Shown here piece by piece: positions 34,953 to 44,410 of a stretch of DNA of 64,000 nt (its first letter is position 1; each line of letters opens with the position of its first letter). This DNA is from RBG-16-58-11 sp043783305 (GTDB taxonomy: Bacteria > Pseudomonadota > Gammaproteobacteria > Burkholderiales > Thiobacteraceae), in NCBI GenBank assembly GCA_043783305.1, contig JAYVZN010000074.1, positions 10,134 to 74,133 of the forward strand, in the 5' to 3' direction. The translations under genes and the position numbers were made by a program. The notes under the pieces were generated by a model. The model made no database searches. It saw only the letters and a list, made by a program, of their open reading frames with translations, and was not told where the DNA came from.

Positions 34953-35561
34953 ATGCTGGAAGCCGTCTATCTCTCCTGCCTCCGTGGTGAGCGCACGCTA
35001 TTCTCCGATCTGAACTTTACCCTGGCTTCAGGCGAGTTGCTCCAAATTGCCGGTGCCAACGGCAGCGGCAAAACGAGCCTATTGCGTATGCTATGCGGCT
35101 TAAGCGCACCGTTCGCGGGTGAAATTCGCTGGAAAAATGCGGCTGCCCGTGGCGAGTATTTTCATCGTGATCTGCTTTATTTAGGGCACCAGTCCGCCGT
35201 CAAGGAGGAATTGACCGCACTCGAAAATCTGCTCATTTCAAGCGCCTTTTCCAATATCCAACTTACCCCTCATAAAGCATTAGAAGCCTTATCAAACATT
35301 GGCTTAAGCGGGCGTGAACACCTACCGACCAGGGTTTTGTCGCAGGGGCAAAAACGTCGCGTTGGACTAGCGCGTCTACTGACATCAAATGCGCCGTTAT
35401 GGATTTTGGACGAGCCGCTAACCGCACTGGATGTCCACGCCGTCGAACTCATTCAATCGCGTCTAGCCGAACACGTCGCGCGCCAAGGTATGGTTGTGCT
35501 CACGACCCACCAAACCCTACAAGTTCCCGGTGTTGCGTTGCGTCGTATCGATTTAAACTAG
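34953..35561 (+). CDS. ccmA: cytochrome c maturation ABC transporter ATPase CcmA
   Basis: The protein has 202 residues. Walker A is GANGSGKTSLLR, the signature LSQGQKRRVGLARL, Walker B LWILDEPLTALD, and the H-loop is TTHQ. CcmA with CcmB powers release of holo-CcmE from the CcmCD complex in System I cytochrome c maturation. It is the first of nine ccm genes in the order A-B-C-D-E-F-G-H-I; the next start is 2 bases after its stop. Confidence 0.95.
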   Translation: MLEAVYLSCLRGERTLFSDLNFTLASGELLQIAGANGSGKTSLLRMLCGLSAPFAGEIRWKNAAARGEYFHRDLLYLGHQSAVKEELTALENLLISSAFSNIQLTPHKALEALSNIGLSGREHLPTRVLSQGQKRRVGLARLLTSNAPLWILDEPLTALDVHAVELIQSRLAEHVARQGMVVLTTHQTLQVPGVALRRIDLN

Positions 35562-35563
35562 CG

Positions 35564-36232
35564 ATGGGAACACTTCTTAACAACGTCATCCGTCGTGATT
35601 TACTCCTGGCCTTCCGGCGCCGTTCCGATGTACTTACCACGTTATTTTTTTTCGTGATTGTTGTCAGCTTATTTCCCTTGAGTGTGGGGCCCGAGATAAA
35701 AACTCTGCGACTCATTGCACCCGGTGTAGTTTGGGTCGCAGCGCTATTGGCTTCGATGCTATCCTTACAACGCTTGTTTACCGCCGACCACCAAGACGGC
35801 ACGCTGGAACAAATGCTTTTGGCCCCGCAGCCCTTGGGAGTTATTATTTTAGGTAAAATAATCGCGCATTGGATGGTTTCAGGGCTGCCGCTCGCGTTAA
35901 TAGCACCCGTACTGGGTTTGCAGTTTGATTTATCCCCGACAGCACTCGGCATCTTGTTTGTTGCTCTACTCCTGGGCACGCCGATCCTAAGCCTTATCGG
36001 TGCTATCGGAGCGGCCTTGACGCTGGGGCTACGTGGTGGCGGCGTATTGCTTTCACTATTGGTACTACCGCTGTATATCCCCGCCTTGATTTTTGGCGCA
36101 GGTGCGGTTGAAGCGCATATCGCGGGGGTGAGTCCGGAGGGGCATTTATCGCTGTTGGCCGCATTATTAATTTTTTCTGGTTTATCCGCACCGTGGATAA
36201 CGGCTCTGGCTTTACGCATCGCACTGGAATAA
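35564..36232 (+). CDS. ccmB: heme exporter membrane protein CcmB
   Basis: The 222-residue integral membrane protein has about six hydrophobic segments (LTTLFFFVIVVSLFPLSVG; VVWVAALLASML; LGTPILSLIGAIGAAL; LLSLLVLPLYIPALIFGAG). It contains the family pattern FTADHQDGTLEQMLLAPQPL. It is the permease partner of CcmA. The ATG at 35564 gives the expected N terminus MGTLLNNVIRRDLLLAFRRR. Confidence 0.95.
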   Translation: MGTLLNNVIRRDLLLAFRRRSDVLTTLFFFVIVVSLFPLSVGPEIKTLRLIAPGVVWVAALLASMLSLQRLFTADHQDGTLEQMLLAPQPLGVIILGKIIAHWMVSGLPLALIAPVLGLQFDLSPTALGILFVALLLGTPILSLIGAIGAALTLGLRGGGVLLSLLVLPLYIPALIFGAGAVEAHIAGVSPEGHLSLLAALLIFSGLSAPWITALALRIALE

Positions 36233-36238
36233 GCACCT

Positions 36239-36979
36239 ATGGCATTAAACATATTCAAATATTCTTCCCCCGCCGTGTTTTATCCCTTAGCTGGCAAAAT
36301 GATTCCCTGGTTTTACGGATTTGCGGTGATTCTGGCGGTTATCGGCCTCTACATTAGTTTTTTTGTGGCACCGACCGACGCGACCCAAGGTGAGTCCTAC
36401 CGTATTATTTTTATTCACGTCCCGGCCGCGTGGATGTCGATGGTTATTTACATCGCTATGGCGGCCTGGGCCGGACTCGGACTAATATTGAATACCCGTT
36501 TATCCAGCATAATGGCGCAAGCACTAGCTCCGACCGGTGCCATGTTCACCGTCGTAGCCTTGCTCACCGGTGCATTTTGGGGCAAACCGACCTGGGGTAC
36601 GTGGTGGGAGTGGGATGCGCGAATGACGAGCGAGCTTATTTTACTGTTCCTTTATATCGGCTATATATCACTCACCGCCGCCATTGATGACGTGCGACGC
36701 GCAGATAAAGCTGGGGCGATTCTGGCCTTGGTCGGTGCGGTAAACGTACCGATTATTTATTTTTCAGTAAAATGGTGGAACACCTTGCACCAAGGTGCTT
36801 CGGTCAGCCTGACGCGTTCGCCCAGCATGGCGAAAACAATGTTGCTAGGAATGTTAATCATGGCCCTTGCAGCCTGGATGTACGCTATCGCAGTCAGCTT
36901 ATCGCGTGCTCGACTTTTAATGCTGGAGCGCGAAAAATCCAGCGCTTGGGTGCAGGCCGTTCTGGAGCGAAAATCATGA
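36239..36979 (+). CDS. ccmC: heme-handling membrane protein CcmC
   Basis: The protein has 246 residues and six transmembrane segments. The heme-binding WWD domain is visible as WGTWWEWDARMTSELILLFL, with periplasmic histidines in RIIFIHVPAAWMS and WNTLHQGAS. CcmC presents heme to CcmE. Its stop overlaps the ccmD start (ATGA). Confidence 0.96.
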   Translation: MALNIFKYSSPAVFYPLAGKMIPWFYGFAVILAVIGLYISFFVAPTDATQGESYRIIFIHVPAAWMSMVIYIAMAAWAGLGLILNTRLSSIMAQALAPTGAMFTVVALLTGAFWGKPTWGTWWEWDARMTSELILLFLYIGYISLTAAIDDVRRADKAGAILALVGAVNVPIIYFSVKWWNTLHQGASVSLTRSPSMAKTMLLGMLIMALAAWMYAIAVSLSRARLLMLEREKSSAWVQAVLERKS

Positions 36980-37152
36980 ATTGGGGTAGTTGGTCAAATT
37001 TTATTGATATGGGTGGCCGTGGATTTTATGTCTGGGGTTCGTATCTTATTACACTGGCCTGTGTCGCTTTCGAATTAGGAGTTCTCGCGAACCACCGGCG
37101 AACCTTGCTACCGCGCCTGACACAAATGATGAAGCTAAATAAACAAGGTTGA
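36976..37152 (+). CDS. ccmD: heme exporter small subunit CcmD
   Basis: The protein has 58 residues: a short periplasmic N terminus (MNWGSWSNFIDMGGRGFYVW), one transmembrane helix (GSYLITLACVAFELGVLA) and a basic tail. The length and position between ccmC and ccmE fit CcmD, which helps release holo-CcmE. The ATG overlaps the ccmC stop codon. Confidence 0.92.
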   Translation: MNWGSWSNFIDMGGRGFYVWGSYLITLACVAFELGVLANHRRTLLPRLTQMMKLNKQG

Positions 37153-37156
37153 AACT

Positions 37157-37615
37157 ATGAAACCAAGACATAAAAAATTACTTTGGGTGCTCGGCGGCGT
37201 GTCGCTGCTAGGTGTCGCAACGGCACTCGTGCTGAACGCCCTTAATAAAAATTTAAATTACTTCTACACCCCCACCCAAGTGACCAATCATGAAGCACCC
37301 AGCAACCGCAGCTTTCGCATTGGCGGCTTGGTTTTGGCCGGAAGTCTTAAACGTCAACAGGATGGTCTGACCGTCGAATTTATCGTCACCGATACAGCGC
37401 GTAATATTCCCGTGCGCTTCAAGGGCATCTTGCCGGATTTATTTAAAGAAGGAAAAGGCGTTGTCGCGCAAGGCCAACTTGCCGCCGATGGGCACTTCGC
37501 TGCCGACCAAGTGTTAGCCAAGCACGATGAAAACTATATGCCGCCGGAAGCGGCCAAAGCGCTGGAAGATGCGCGTAAATTCAATGCCCAAGCGGAGAAA
37601 ACACTCAAACCATGA
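37157..37615 (+). CDS. ccmE: heme chaperone CcmE
   Basis: The protein has 152 residues with an N-terminal membrane anchor (LWVLGGVSLLGVATALVLNA) and an OB-fold periplasmic domain. The heme-attaching histidine is His123 in LAKHDENYMPPE, with Tyr127 nearby as usual. It receives heme from CcmC and passes it to CcmF/H. The stop overlaps the ccmF start (ATGA). Confidence 0.97.
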   Translation: MKPRHKKLLWVLGGVSLLGVATALVLNALNKNLNYFYTPTQVTNHEAPSNRSFRIGGLVLAGSLKRQQDGLTVEFIVTDTARNIPVRFKGILPDLFKEGKGVVAQGQLAADGHFAADQVLAKHDENYMPPEAAKALEDARKFNAQAEKTLKP

Positions 37616-39594
37616 TTCCAGAACTCGGTCATTTCGCCCTCATACTCGCCCTCCTGCTCGCGCTGGTTCAGGGTGTACTCCCACTAATCGGTGCCGCACG
37701 CAATCAAACCAGCTTTATGTCGCTGGCGCGACCCGCCGCACAAGGGCAATTCGTGTTCGTGGCCTTTGCCTTCGGCTGTCTCGCCTACAGCTTCTTGACC
37801 AATGATTTCTCCGTAACCAATGTCGCAACCAATTCAAACTCGCAATTGCCGACGGCTTACCGCTTTGCCGCGACGTGGGGTAGTCATGAGGGCTCAATTT
37901 TGCTCTGGGTTTTTATCCTCAGTATATGGACGCTCGCCGTAACATTTTTTTCAAAGCATTTACCGCAAGTCATGGTGGCGCGCGTGTTGGGCGTAATGGG
38001 GTTAATCAGCGTCGGTTTTCTTTTGTTTATGCTGCTCACGTCTAACCCCTTTGATCGCTTAATCCCCGCCGCCGTGGAAGGACGTGATTTAAATCCATTG
38101 CTGCAAGATCCCGGTATGGTGATTCATCCACCGATGTTGTACACCGGTTACGTCGGCTTCTCCGTCGCCTTTGCCTTTGCCTTAGCCGCACTCATGGGCG
38201 GTAAGCTGGATGCCGCTTGGGCGCGCTGGTCACGCCCTTGGACCACGACCGCTTGGCTGTTTCTGACCCTCGGTATCGCGCTCGGTAGTGGCTGGGCCTA
38301 TTACGAATTGGGTTGGGGTGGTTGGTGGTTCTGGGATCCAGTGGAAAACGCCTCGTTCATGCCCTGGCTGGTGGGCACCGCCTTAATTCACTCCTTGGCG
38401 GTTACCGAGAAGCGCGGCACCTTCAAAAGTTGGACCGTATTGCTCGCCATTTTTGCGTTTTCGCTCAGCTTACTCGGGACATTTTTGGTGCGCTCCGGTG
38501 TGTTGACTTCCGTGCATGCCTTCGCTACGGATCCCAAGCGAGGGATATTTATTTTAGCCTTTTTGACACTCGTCATCGGTACGTCTTTGCTGTTATTCGC
38601 CTGGCGTGCTCCCAAGGTTGGTATCGGCGGAAAATTTGCCACGATTTCTCGTGAGAGTTTTTTGCTCGCCAATAATGTCTTACTGTTGGTCGCGGCGGGA
38701 GCGGTACTACTGGGTACACTCTACCCTTTACTTATCGACGCCTTGGGGATGGGTAAAATTTCTGTCGGCCCACCTTACTTTGATGCCATCTTTTTCCCTT
38801 TAATGGCCCCGGCCGTGTTTCTCATGGGTATCGGACCCATCGCACGTTGGAAAGAACAAACCATCCCGGAATTAGCCCGACGCTTAAAATGGGCCTTTGC
38901 TATTTCACTCGTCAGCGCCCTACTGCTACCCCTCACACTCGGTAAATGGACACCCATGATTAGCCTTGGCTTGCTGCTCGCTTTTTGGGTCATGGCATCC
39001 GTGGTCTACGTTATTTGGAGTCGCCTCAAACAAGATGCGCAAACAATCTCGCTTGCGGTGCGCGTGGGCAAACAAACTTCCAGCTGGTGGGGCATGTTGC
39101 TCGCCCATTTTGGAATTGCCGTATTTATTGTCGGTGTCACACTGGTAAAGGGTTATGAGACCGAGCGCGATGTGCGTATGGAGATCGGCGATAGCGTTAC
39201 CGTCGGCCATTACGTGTTTAATTTCCGCGGTGCAACGCAGCAAGCCGGTCCGAATTATCGGGCATGGGTCGGCAACGTCGAGATTCTTCGCAATGGCCAA
39301 GTAACGCAGACGCTACACCCGGAAAAACGTATTTACAACGCCACGCGCATGGCCATGACGGAAGCCGCGATCGACACGGGTTTTACACGTGATCTATATG
39401 TCTCACTCGGTGAGCCCTTAGCCAACGGCGCTTGGTCCGTCCGTGTGTACCACAAGCCGTTTGTGGATTGGATTTGGGGCGGCGCACTCTTAATGGCGAT
39501 GGGTGGTTTATTGGCAGTATCGGATCGCCGCTACCGCTTGGCGCGGCGTACCCATAAAGTAGAAGCCGCACTGGCGATGGGGAGCCGCGCTTGA
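37612..39594 (+). CDS. ccmF: cytochrome c heme lyase subunit CcmF
   Basis: The 660-residue, many-spanning membrane protein has the WWD motif WGGWWFWDPVENASFMPWL and the conserved GSHEGSILLWVF region (residues 83-94) near the first third. It joins reduced apocytochrome thiols to heme with CcmH. It begins and ends with four-base overlaps to ccmE and ccmG, showing tight translational coupling. Appears intact. Confidence 0.97.
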   Translation: MIPELGHFALILALLLALVQGVLPLIGAARNQTSFMSLARPAAQGQFVFVAFAFGCLAYSFLTNDFSVTNVATNSNSQLPTAYRFAATWGSHEGSILLWVFILSIWTLAVTFFSKHLPQVMVARVLGVMGLISVGFLLFMLLTSNPFDRLIPAAVEGRDLNPLLQDPGMVIHPPMLYTGYVGFSVAFAFALAALMGGKLDAAWARWSRPWTTTAWLFLTLGIALGSGWAYYELGWGGWWFWDPVENASFMPWLVGTALIHSLAVTEKRGTFKSWTVLLAIFAFSLSLLGTFLVRSGVLTSVHAFATDPKRGIFILAFLTLVIGTSLLLFAWRAPKVGIGGKFATISRESFLLANNVLLLVAAGAVLLGTLYPLLIDALGMGKISVGPPYFDAIFFPLMAPAVFLMGIGPIARWKEQTIPELARRLKWAFAISLVSALLLPLTLGKWTPMISLGLLLAFWVMASVVYVIWSRLKQDAQTISLAVRVGKQTSSWWGMLLAHFGIAVFIVGVTLVKGYETERDVRMEIGDSVTVGHYVFNFRGATQQAGPNYRAWVGNVEILRNGQVTQTLHPEKRIYNATRMAMTEAAIDTGFTRDLYVSLGEPLANGAWSVRVYHKPFVDWIWGGALLMAMGGLLAVSDRRYRLARRTHKVEAALAMGSRA

Positions 39595-40118
39595 AAGCAC
39601 GATTTTTAATTCCCTTCGCCGTTTTTTTGATATTAATTATTTTCTTCTTTCTCGGTTTAGGTCTTAATCCACACGAAATTCCCTCGCCGCTTATTAATAA
39701 ACCGGCACCGGCATTTAACTTGCCGCAACTGCATGATCCCAGCAAAAACTTCAGCGTCGAAGATATGCGTGGAAAAGTTTGGGTATTTAATGTCTGGGCT
39801 TCGTGGTGTGTCTCGTGCCGCGACGAACACCCGCTATGGGTCGCCTTCGCGCGCTCCAACAATTTACCCATCGTCGGTCTCGACTATAAAGATCAGCGTT
39901 CAGATGCACTTAACTGGCTGCAACAGTTGGGCAATCCCTATGTATTAAGCGTGATGGATAGTGAGGGTCGCGTGGGCATCGACTATGGTGTGTATGGTGT
40001 GCCGGAAACCTATGTTATCGACAAGCAAGGCGTGATTCGCATGAAGCATATTGGCCCTATTACATCGGAAGTTCTGCACGAAAAAATTCTGCCCAAGGTA
40101 CAGGAGTTATCGCGATGA
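39591..40118 (+). CDS. ccmG: periplasmic thiol:disulfide reductase CcmG (DsbE)
   Basis: The protein has 175 residues: an N-terminal anchor (LIPFAVFLILIIFFFLGLGL) then a thioredoxin-fold domain with Cys73 and Cys76 in WASWCVSCRDEH and the cis-Pro strand GVYGVPETYVID, the GVPE signature of CcmG. It keeps apocytochrome and CcmH cysteines reduced. Confidence 0.96.
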   Translation: MKARFLIPFAVFLILIIFFFLGLGLNPHEIPSPLINKPAPAFNLPQLHDPSKNFSVEDMRGKVWVFNVWASWCVSCRDEHPLWVAFARSNNLPIVGLDYKDQRSDALNWLQQLGNPYVLSVMDSEGRVGIDYGVYGVPETYVIDKQGVIRMKHIGPITSEVLHEKILPKVQELSR

Positions 40119-40597
40119 AACACCTCCTCCTAACACTCGCCATACTGACATTAACCAACCTCAGCTTCGCCAAAGAAGCGCTGCCAATGGCCGAAGATCC
40201 AGCGCTCGAAATGCGACTGATGAAAATCAGCAAGGAACTACGCTGCTTGGTTTGTCAGAATGAAACACTGGCGGACTCGCATGCCGATTTAGCGAAAGAT
40301 CTACGCCGCGAAGTTCGCGAGCTCATTCGCGCGGGCCAGACGGATGCGCAGATAAAAGTATATCTAACCCAGCGCTATGGCGATTTTGTGCTGTATCGTC
40401 CACGTGTAACCGCTAAAACTTGGCTGCTATGGTTTGGGCCCTTTCTCTTATTAATCGGCACCGCAGTTGGTGTGGGCGTATTCATTAAGCAGCGTCGCCG
40501 CCACATCGACGAAGTACCGCTTACGCCGGAAGAAGCCGCGCGAATTAAAGCGCTGCTACCCACCGCTTCTACCCCCAACGAAAGCAAACGCGTATGA
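40115..40597 (+). CDS. ccmH: cytochrome c maturation protein CcmH
   Basis: The protein has 160 residues. A signal peptide, then the redox motif LRCLVCQNE (Cys44, Cys47), helical LADSHADLAKDLRREVREL, and a C-terminal transmembrane helix (LLWFGPFLLLIGTAVGVGVF). This is the short CcmH, with the TPR part encoded separately as CcmI. Overlaps both neighbours by four bases. Confidence 0.95.
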   Translation: MKHLLLTLAILTLTNLSFAKEALPMAEDPALEMRLMKISKELRCLVCQNETLADSHADLAKDLRREVRELIRAGQTDAQIKVYLTQRYGDFVLYRPRVTAKTWLLWFGPFLLLIGTAVGVGVFIKQRRRHIDEVPLTPEEAARIKALLPTASTPNESKRV

Positions 40598-41823
40598 CCA
40601 TGCTGTATCTAATCGGTGCCGTCATGGCGCTCATTGCCATGCTGTTTATTGCTCTACCTCTGCTGCGACGCACCCGCAAACCCGGTGTCGCACCGGAACA
40701 AGACGCAGCCAATGTAGCCATCTATACCGACCAACTCGCCGAACTCGAAGACGACTTAAGTAATCGTTTGCTATCGCAAACACAATTCGATCTCGCAAAG
40801 CCCGAACTAGAGCGGCGTCTTCTGCAAGATGTCCCGGCAGGTGTAACCCAAGCGCCCGCTCAGCAAAGCGCCCGCTGGTTCGGTGTCCTGCTCAGCTTGC
40901 TGATTCCGCTAATTGCCATCGGACTCTATTTTCAACTGGGCACTCCGGAGGCTCTAAACGCACCGGCACCTGTAGACCAAACGGTATCTGCACAAGAGCA
41001 GGAAATTGAAGCAATCCTGCCACGGCTGGTACAACATTTACGAGAGCAGCCGGGCGATATCGCCGGCTGGAAAAACCTAGGTCGCGCCCTGTTAGCGCTT
41101 CAACGCTTCGACGAGGCGGCGCAAGCCTACGAAAAAATTACCCTCATTACCCCAAAATCAGCCCAAGCTTTTGCCGATTACGCTGATGCACTCGGCATGG
41201 CTCAAGGTCAGAAACTAGCCGGCAAACCCACCCAAGTCATTGCGCAAGCGCTTAAGCTCGATCCTAAAAACCCTAAAGCGCGCTACCTCTCCGGTTTCGC
41301 TTCAATCGAAGCGGGCAACGTCAAAGAAGCGATTATGCATTGGGAAAAACTGCTCGCCGAACTACCGCCCGAACAAAGGGGCGTGGACACCCTGCGCGAA
41401 AAAATCGCTGAACTAAAACAAAAAGCCGGATTGCCTAGCGCCACCACCGGCGCCGAGGCTAAATCCACCACCGTTGCTTCGGCTACGATCTCTGGTCAAG
41501 CGCAGCTCAATGCCGCACTCAAAAACCAAGCGTCTCCAGAGGACACAGTATTTGTTTTTGCGCGTGCGGTAGACGGCCCGAAAATGCCGTTGGCGCTGTT
41601 GCGGGTAAAAGTAAAAGATTTACCGGTTGATTTTAAACTCGACGACAGCATGGCCATGTCACCGCAAATGAAACTCTCGAACTTCCCGAATGTGGTGATT
41701 GTTGCGCGTGTTTCCAAAAGCGGTACCGCAATCCCCCAATCCGGTGACCTTGAAGGTGTGAGCGCCCCGGTAAAACTGGGTACCCACAATGTAAAAATCG
41801 AAATCACGCGCAAAATCGAATAA
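40594..41823 (+). CDS. ccmI: cytochrome c maturation protein CcmI (TPR apocytochrome chaperone)
   Basis: The 409-residue protein starts with one membrane helix (MLYLIGAVMALIAMLFIALP), a cytosolic loop, a second helix (WFGVLLSLLIPLIAIGLYF) and a periplasmic TPR region (about 145-265: WKNLGRALLALQRFDEAAQA, KARYLSGFASIEAGNVKEAI). The C-terminal domain (about 290-409) is the beta-rich CycH/CcmI extension (PEDTVFVFARAVDGPKMPLA). It delivers apocytochrome c to CcmF/H. Last gene of the ccm operon; radC converges 60 bases on. Confidence 0.92.
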   Translation: MTMLYLIGAVMALIAMLFIALPLLRRTRKPGVAPEQDAANVAIYTDQLAELEDDLSNRLLSQTQFDLAKPELERRLLQDVPAGVTQAPAQQSARWFGVLLSLLIPLIAIGLYFQLGTPEALNAPAPVDQTVSAQEQEIEAILPRLVQHLREQPGDIAGWKNLGRALLALQRFDEAAQAYEKITLITPKSAQAFADYADALGMAQGQKLAGKPTQVIAQALKLDPKNPKARYLSGFASIEAGNVKEAIMHWEKLLAELPPEQRGVDTLREKIAELKQKAGLPSATTGAEAKSTTVASATISGQAQLNAALKNQASPEDTVFVFARAVDGPKMPLALLRVKVKDLPVDFKLDDSMAMSPQMKLSNFPNVVIVARVSKSGTAIPQSGDLEGVSAPVKLGTHNVKIEITRKIE

Positions 41824-41883
41824 TTTTTTCCGGTACGAATTACAAACGCAACTTTTTTTGCAATTCCTGCGCGTAGTTCCGCC

Positions 41884-42558
41884 CTACATTAATCCACGCT
41901 CCGCCAGCGACACACCCCCTCCTGCCGCCACAATGAAGTGATCCAGCACACGCACATCCACCAGTGCCAGTGCTTGTTTCAGCGCCCGCGTAATCGACTC
42001 GTCGGCACTGCTGGGTTCCGCGACACCAGAGGGATGATTATGCGCAAAAATAAGCGCTGAAGCATTCCACTGCAACGCCCGCTTCACGACTTCACGCGGA
42101 TAGACACTGGTTTCCCGAAGCGTTCCACGAAACAATTCTTCCACCGCAATCACGCGGTTCTGCGTATCCAGAAATACCACCATAAACACTTCGTATTCGC
42201 GTCCGGCAAGTTGTAAGCGTAAATAGTCGCGCACGGCTTGCGGCGAAGTCAGGGCATCGCCTTGCTTCACTTGTTCTTTGAGCGCACGCCGCGCCATTTC
42301 CATCACCGCCTGCAGTTGCGCGTACTTCGCCGGCCCCAATCCAGGTACCGCACAAAAAGCGTCCGCACTCGCCTGCGACAAGGCAGTGAGGCTGCCGAAA
42401 TTGTGCAGTAGCTCCCGCGCTAAATCGACCGCACTCTTACCGCTCATGCCGGTGCGTAAAAAAATCGCCAACAGCTCCGCATCGGACAGCGCCTGTGCGC
42501 CCTGCTCAATCAAACGTTCGCGCGGACGCTCTTGCACCGGCCAGTCAGTAATCGCCAT
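41884..42558 (-). CDS. radC: RadC/JAB-domain protein
   Basis: The protein has 224 residues. N-terminal helix-hairpin-helix region (SDAELLAIFLRTGM; FCAVPGLGPAKYAQLQAV), then an MPN+/JAB metal-binding domain with HNHPSG and the following Asp (AEPSSADESI), completing the HxHx(7)SxxD-type site. Function remains unsettled; the old DNA repair assignment is doubtful. The start is set at MAITDWP, the usual N terminus; longer in-frame starts would run into coaBC. Confidence 0.95.
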   Translation of the reverse strand: MAITDWPVQERPRERLIEQGAQALSDAELLAIFLRTGMSGKSAVDLARELLHNFGSLTALSQASADAFCAVPGLGPAKYAQLQAVMEMARRALKEQVKQGDALTSPQAVRDYLRLQLAGREYEVFMVVFLDTQNRVIAVEELFRGTLRETSVYPREVVKRALQWNASALIFAHNHPSGVAEPSSADESITRALKQALALVDVRVLDHFIVAAGGGVSLAERGLM

Positions 42559-42591
42559 CCCCATCCCTTTCCCGTAAAATGTCCGTACATT

Positions 42592-43770
42592 ATGGCGCAA
42601 ATCAATTCCAAAAGCATATTACTCGGTATCACCGGCGGCATCGCGGCCTACAAAGCCGCCGAGCTGACGCGCCTGCTCGTCAAAGCCGGGCATGAAGTGC
42701 AAGTGGTGATGACAGCGGCGGCGACGCATTTTGTAGGCCCAATGACGTTCCAAGCTTTGTCCGGCAAGCCCGTATTAACCCAACTAAGGGATCAGGAGCA
42801 AGGCAGCGGTATGGCGCACATTGATTTATCCCGCACGGCAGATGCCATCTTGATCGCGCCCGCCAGTGCTAACTTTATCGCCAAACTTGCCCACGGTTTA
42901 GCCGACGATTTACTCTCGACGCTGTGTCTTGCGCGTGCCTGCCCACTGGCCGTGGCACCGGCCATGAATCAGCAAATGTGGAACAACCCTGCAACCCAGC
43001 GCAACCTAGCGCAACTACGCCAAGACGGCATTACTCTTTTTGAACCTACCCGTGGCGCGCAAGCCTGCGGTGAATTCGGCATGGGCCGGATGCAAGAAGC
43101 GGAAAGCTTGCAGATTGAACTTGAAGCCTTGTTTCAACCCAAGTGTCTCCGTGGTCAACGCGTAATGGTCACGGCGGGCCCCACTTATGAAGCGATTGAC
43201 CCGGTGCGCGGTATTACCAATCTTTCTTCCGGCAAAATGGGCTACGCTGTCGCGCGCGCCGCGTGGGAGGCGGGAGCCGAAGTGCTATTGATTACCGGCC
43301 CCACAGCGCTCGCACTGCCGCCGCAGGTACGTGCCATCCATGTTACCAGCGCGCAAGAAATGCAAGCTGCCGTGATGCAGGAAATAAAGCCGATTTCGAT
43401 ATTTATCAGCGTCGCGGCGGTTGCCGACTATCACGCCACACCCGCCGCGCAAAAACTGAAAAAGACCAACGCCGATCACACCCTCACGCTGAGTCCTAAC
43501 CCTGACATTTTGGCGCAAGTTGCGGCCCTTCCAAAGCCACCCTTTTGTGTCGGCTTTGCCGCAGAAACCGAACGAGTGAGCGCGCAGGCAAAAGCCAAAC
43601 GTATCCAGAAAAATATACCTTTAATCGTTGCCAATCGCGCGCAAGACACCTTGGGCCAAGACGAATCCGAACTTATTTTGATCGATGCGCACGGTAGCCG
43701 CATTTTACCGCGCGCCCAAAAACTCCTTCTTGCTCGACAACTTATCGCGCACATCGCAGATTTGTTGTGA
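42592..43770 (+). CDS. coaBC: bifunctional phosphopantothenoylcysteine decarboxylase / synthetase
   Basis: The protein has 392 residues. The CoaC flavoprotein domain (1-190) has GITGGIAAYKAAEL, the PxMNxxMW motif (APAMNQQMWNN) and the Cys motif CGEFGMGRM. The CoaB domain (190-392) starts VMVTAGPTYEAIDPVRGITN and carries the KLKKTNAD CTP/lysine motif. It makes 4'-phosphopantetheine in coenzyme A synthesis. The start at 42592 (MAQINSK) avoids overlap with the divergent radC. dut follows after about 100 bases. Confidence 0.96.
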   Translation: MAQINSKSILLGITGGIAAYKAAELTRLLVKAGHEVQVVMTAAATHFVGPMTFQALSGKPVLTQLRDQEQGSGMAHIDLSRTADAILIAPASANFIAKLAHGLADDLLSTLCLARACPLAVAPAMNQQMWNNPATQRNLAQLRQDGITLFEPTRGAQACGEFGMGRMQEAESLQIELEALFQPKCLRGQRVMVTAGPTYEAIDPVRGITNLSSGKMGYAVARAAWEAGAEVLLITGPTALALPPQVRAIHVTSAQEMQAAVMQEIKPISIFISVAAVADYHATPAAQKLKKTNADHTLTLSPNPDILAQVAALPKPPFCVGFAAETERVSAQAKAKRIQKNIPLIVANRAQDTLGQDESELILIDAHGSRILPRAQKLLLARQLIAHIADLL

Positions 43771-43874
43771 AGCACAGTCACGGCTGAGCGCTTTTCGCCA
43801 ACCGCTACCTACGGCATAATCAGCCTACTCCTCATAATTAGAAGCACTAAACGCGCTCAAAGAAAGTATTCCTA

Positions 43875-44324
43875 GTGCAAAAAGTCGATCTCATGATTTT
43901 GGACCCCCGCGTTCAGGATCAATTACCGAGCTACGCCACACCCGGTTCGGCGGGCCTAGATTTACGTGCCTGCATAACTGATCCTTGCGTGCTCGATCCC
44001 GGGAAAACCGAATTGATTCCCACCGGCATGGCAATCCATATCGCTGATCCAGCCTATGCTGCCTTGATTTTACCGCGTTCTGGGCTAGGCCATAAGCATG
44101 GCATCGTACTGGGAAATTTAGTCGGCTTGATCGACTCGGATTACCAAGGGCAATTATTCGTTTCCTGCTGGAATCGCGGTCAAACCACATTCACCATCCA
44201 ACCGATGGAGCGTATTGCACAACTCATCATCGTGCCGGTAGCGCGCGTGGATTTTAATATTGTTAAGGCATTCGGTGAAAGTGAGCGCGGTAACGGTGGT
44301 TTTGGTAGTACCGGCAAGCATTAG
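43875..44324 (+). CDS. dut: deoxyuridine 5'-triphosphate nucleotidohydrolase
   Basis: The 149-residue protein has the five dUTPase motifs: GSAGLDLRA, PRSGLGHKHGIVLGN, GLIDSDYQGQL, AQLIIVPV and the C-terminal GNGGFGSTG. It hydrolyses dUTP to dUMP, preventing uracil incorporation and feeding dTMP synthesis. The start is GTG (MQKVDLMILDPRV aligns with the E. coli N terminus); ATG at residue 7 would be too short. Confidence 0.95.
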   Translation: MQKVDLMILDPRVQDQLPSYATPGSAGLDLRACITDPCVLDPGKTELIPTGMAIHIADPAYAALILPRSGLGHKHGIVLGNLVGLIDSDYQGQLFVSCWNRGQTTFTIQPMERIAQLIIVPVARVDFNIVKAFGESERGNGGFGSTGKH

Positions 44325-44410
44325 AGCCCATCCTATAAAACCGGTTGCCTAAAACGCCGGGTAAAAAAACAGATGTACAAAATATCTGGCAACACGGAGC
44401 CGGGCAGAGC

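Noticed and set aside
41824..41883. T-rich stretches between ccmI and radC as a bidirectional terminator
   Set aside because: No stem of useful length accompanies the T-runs.
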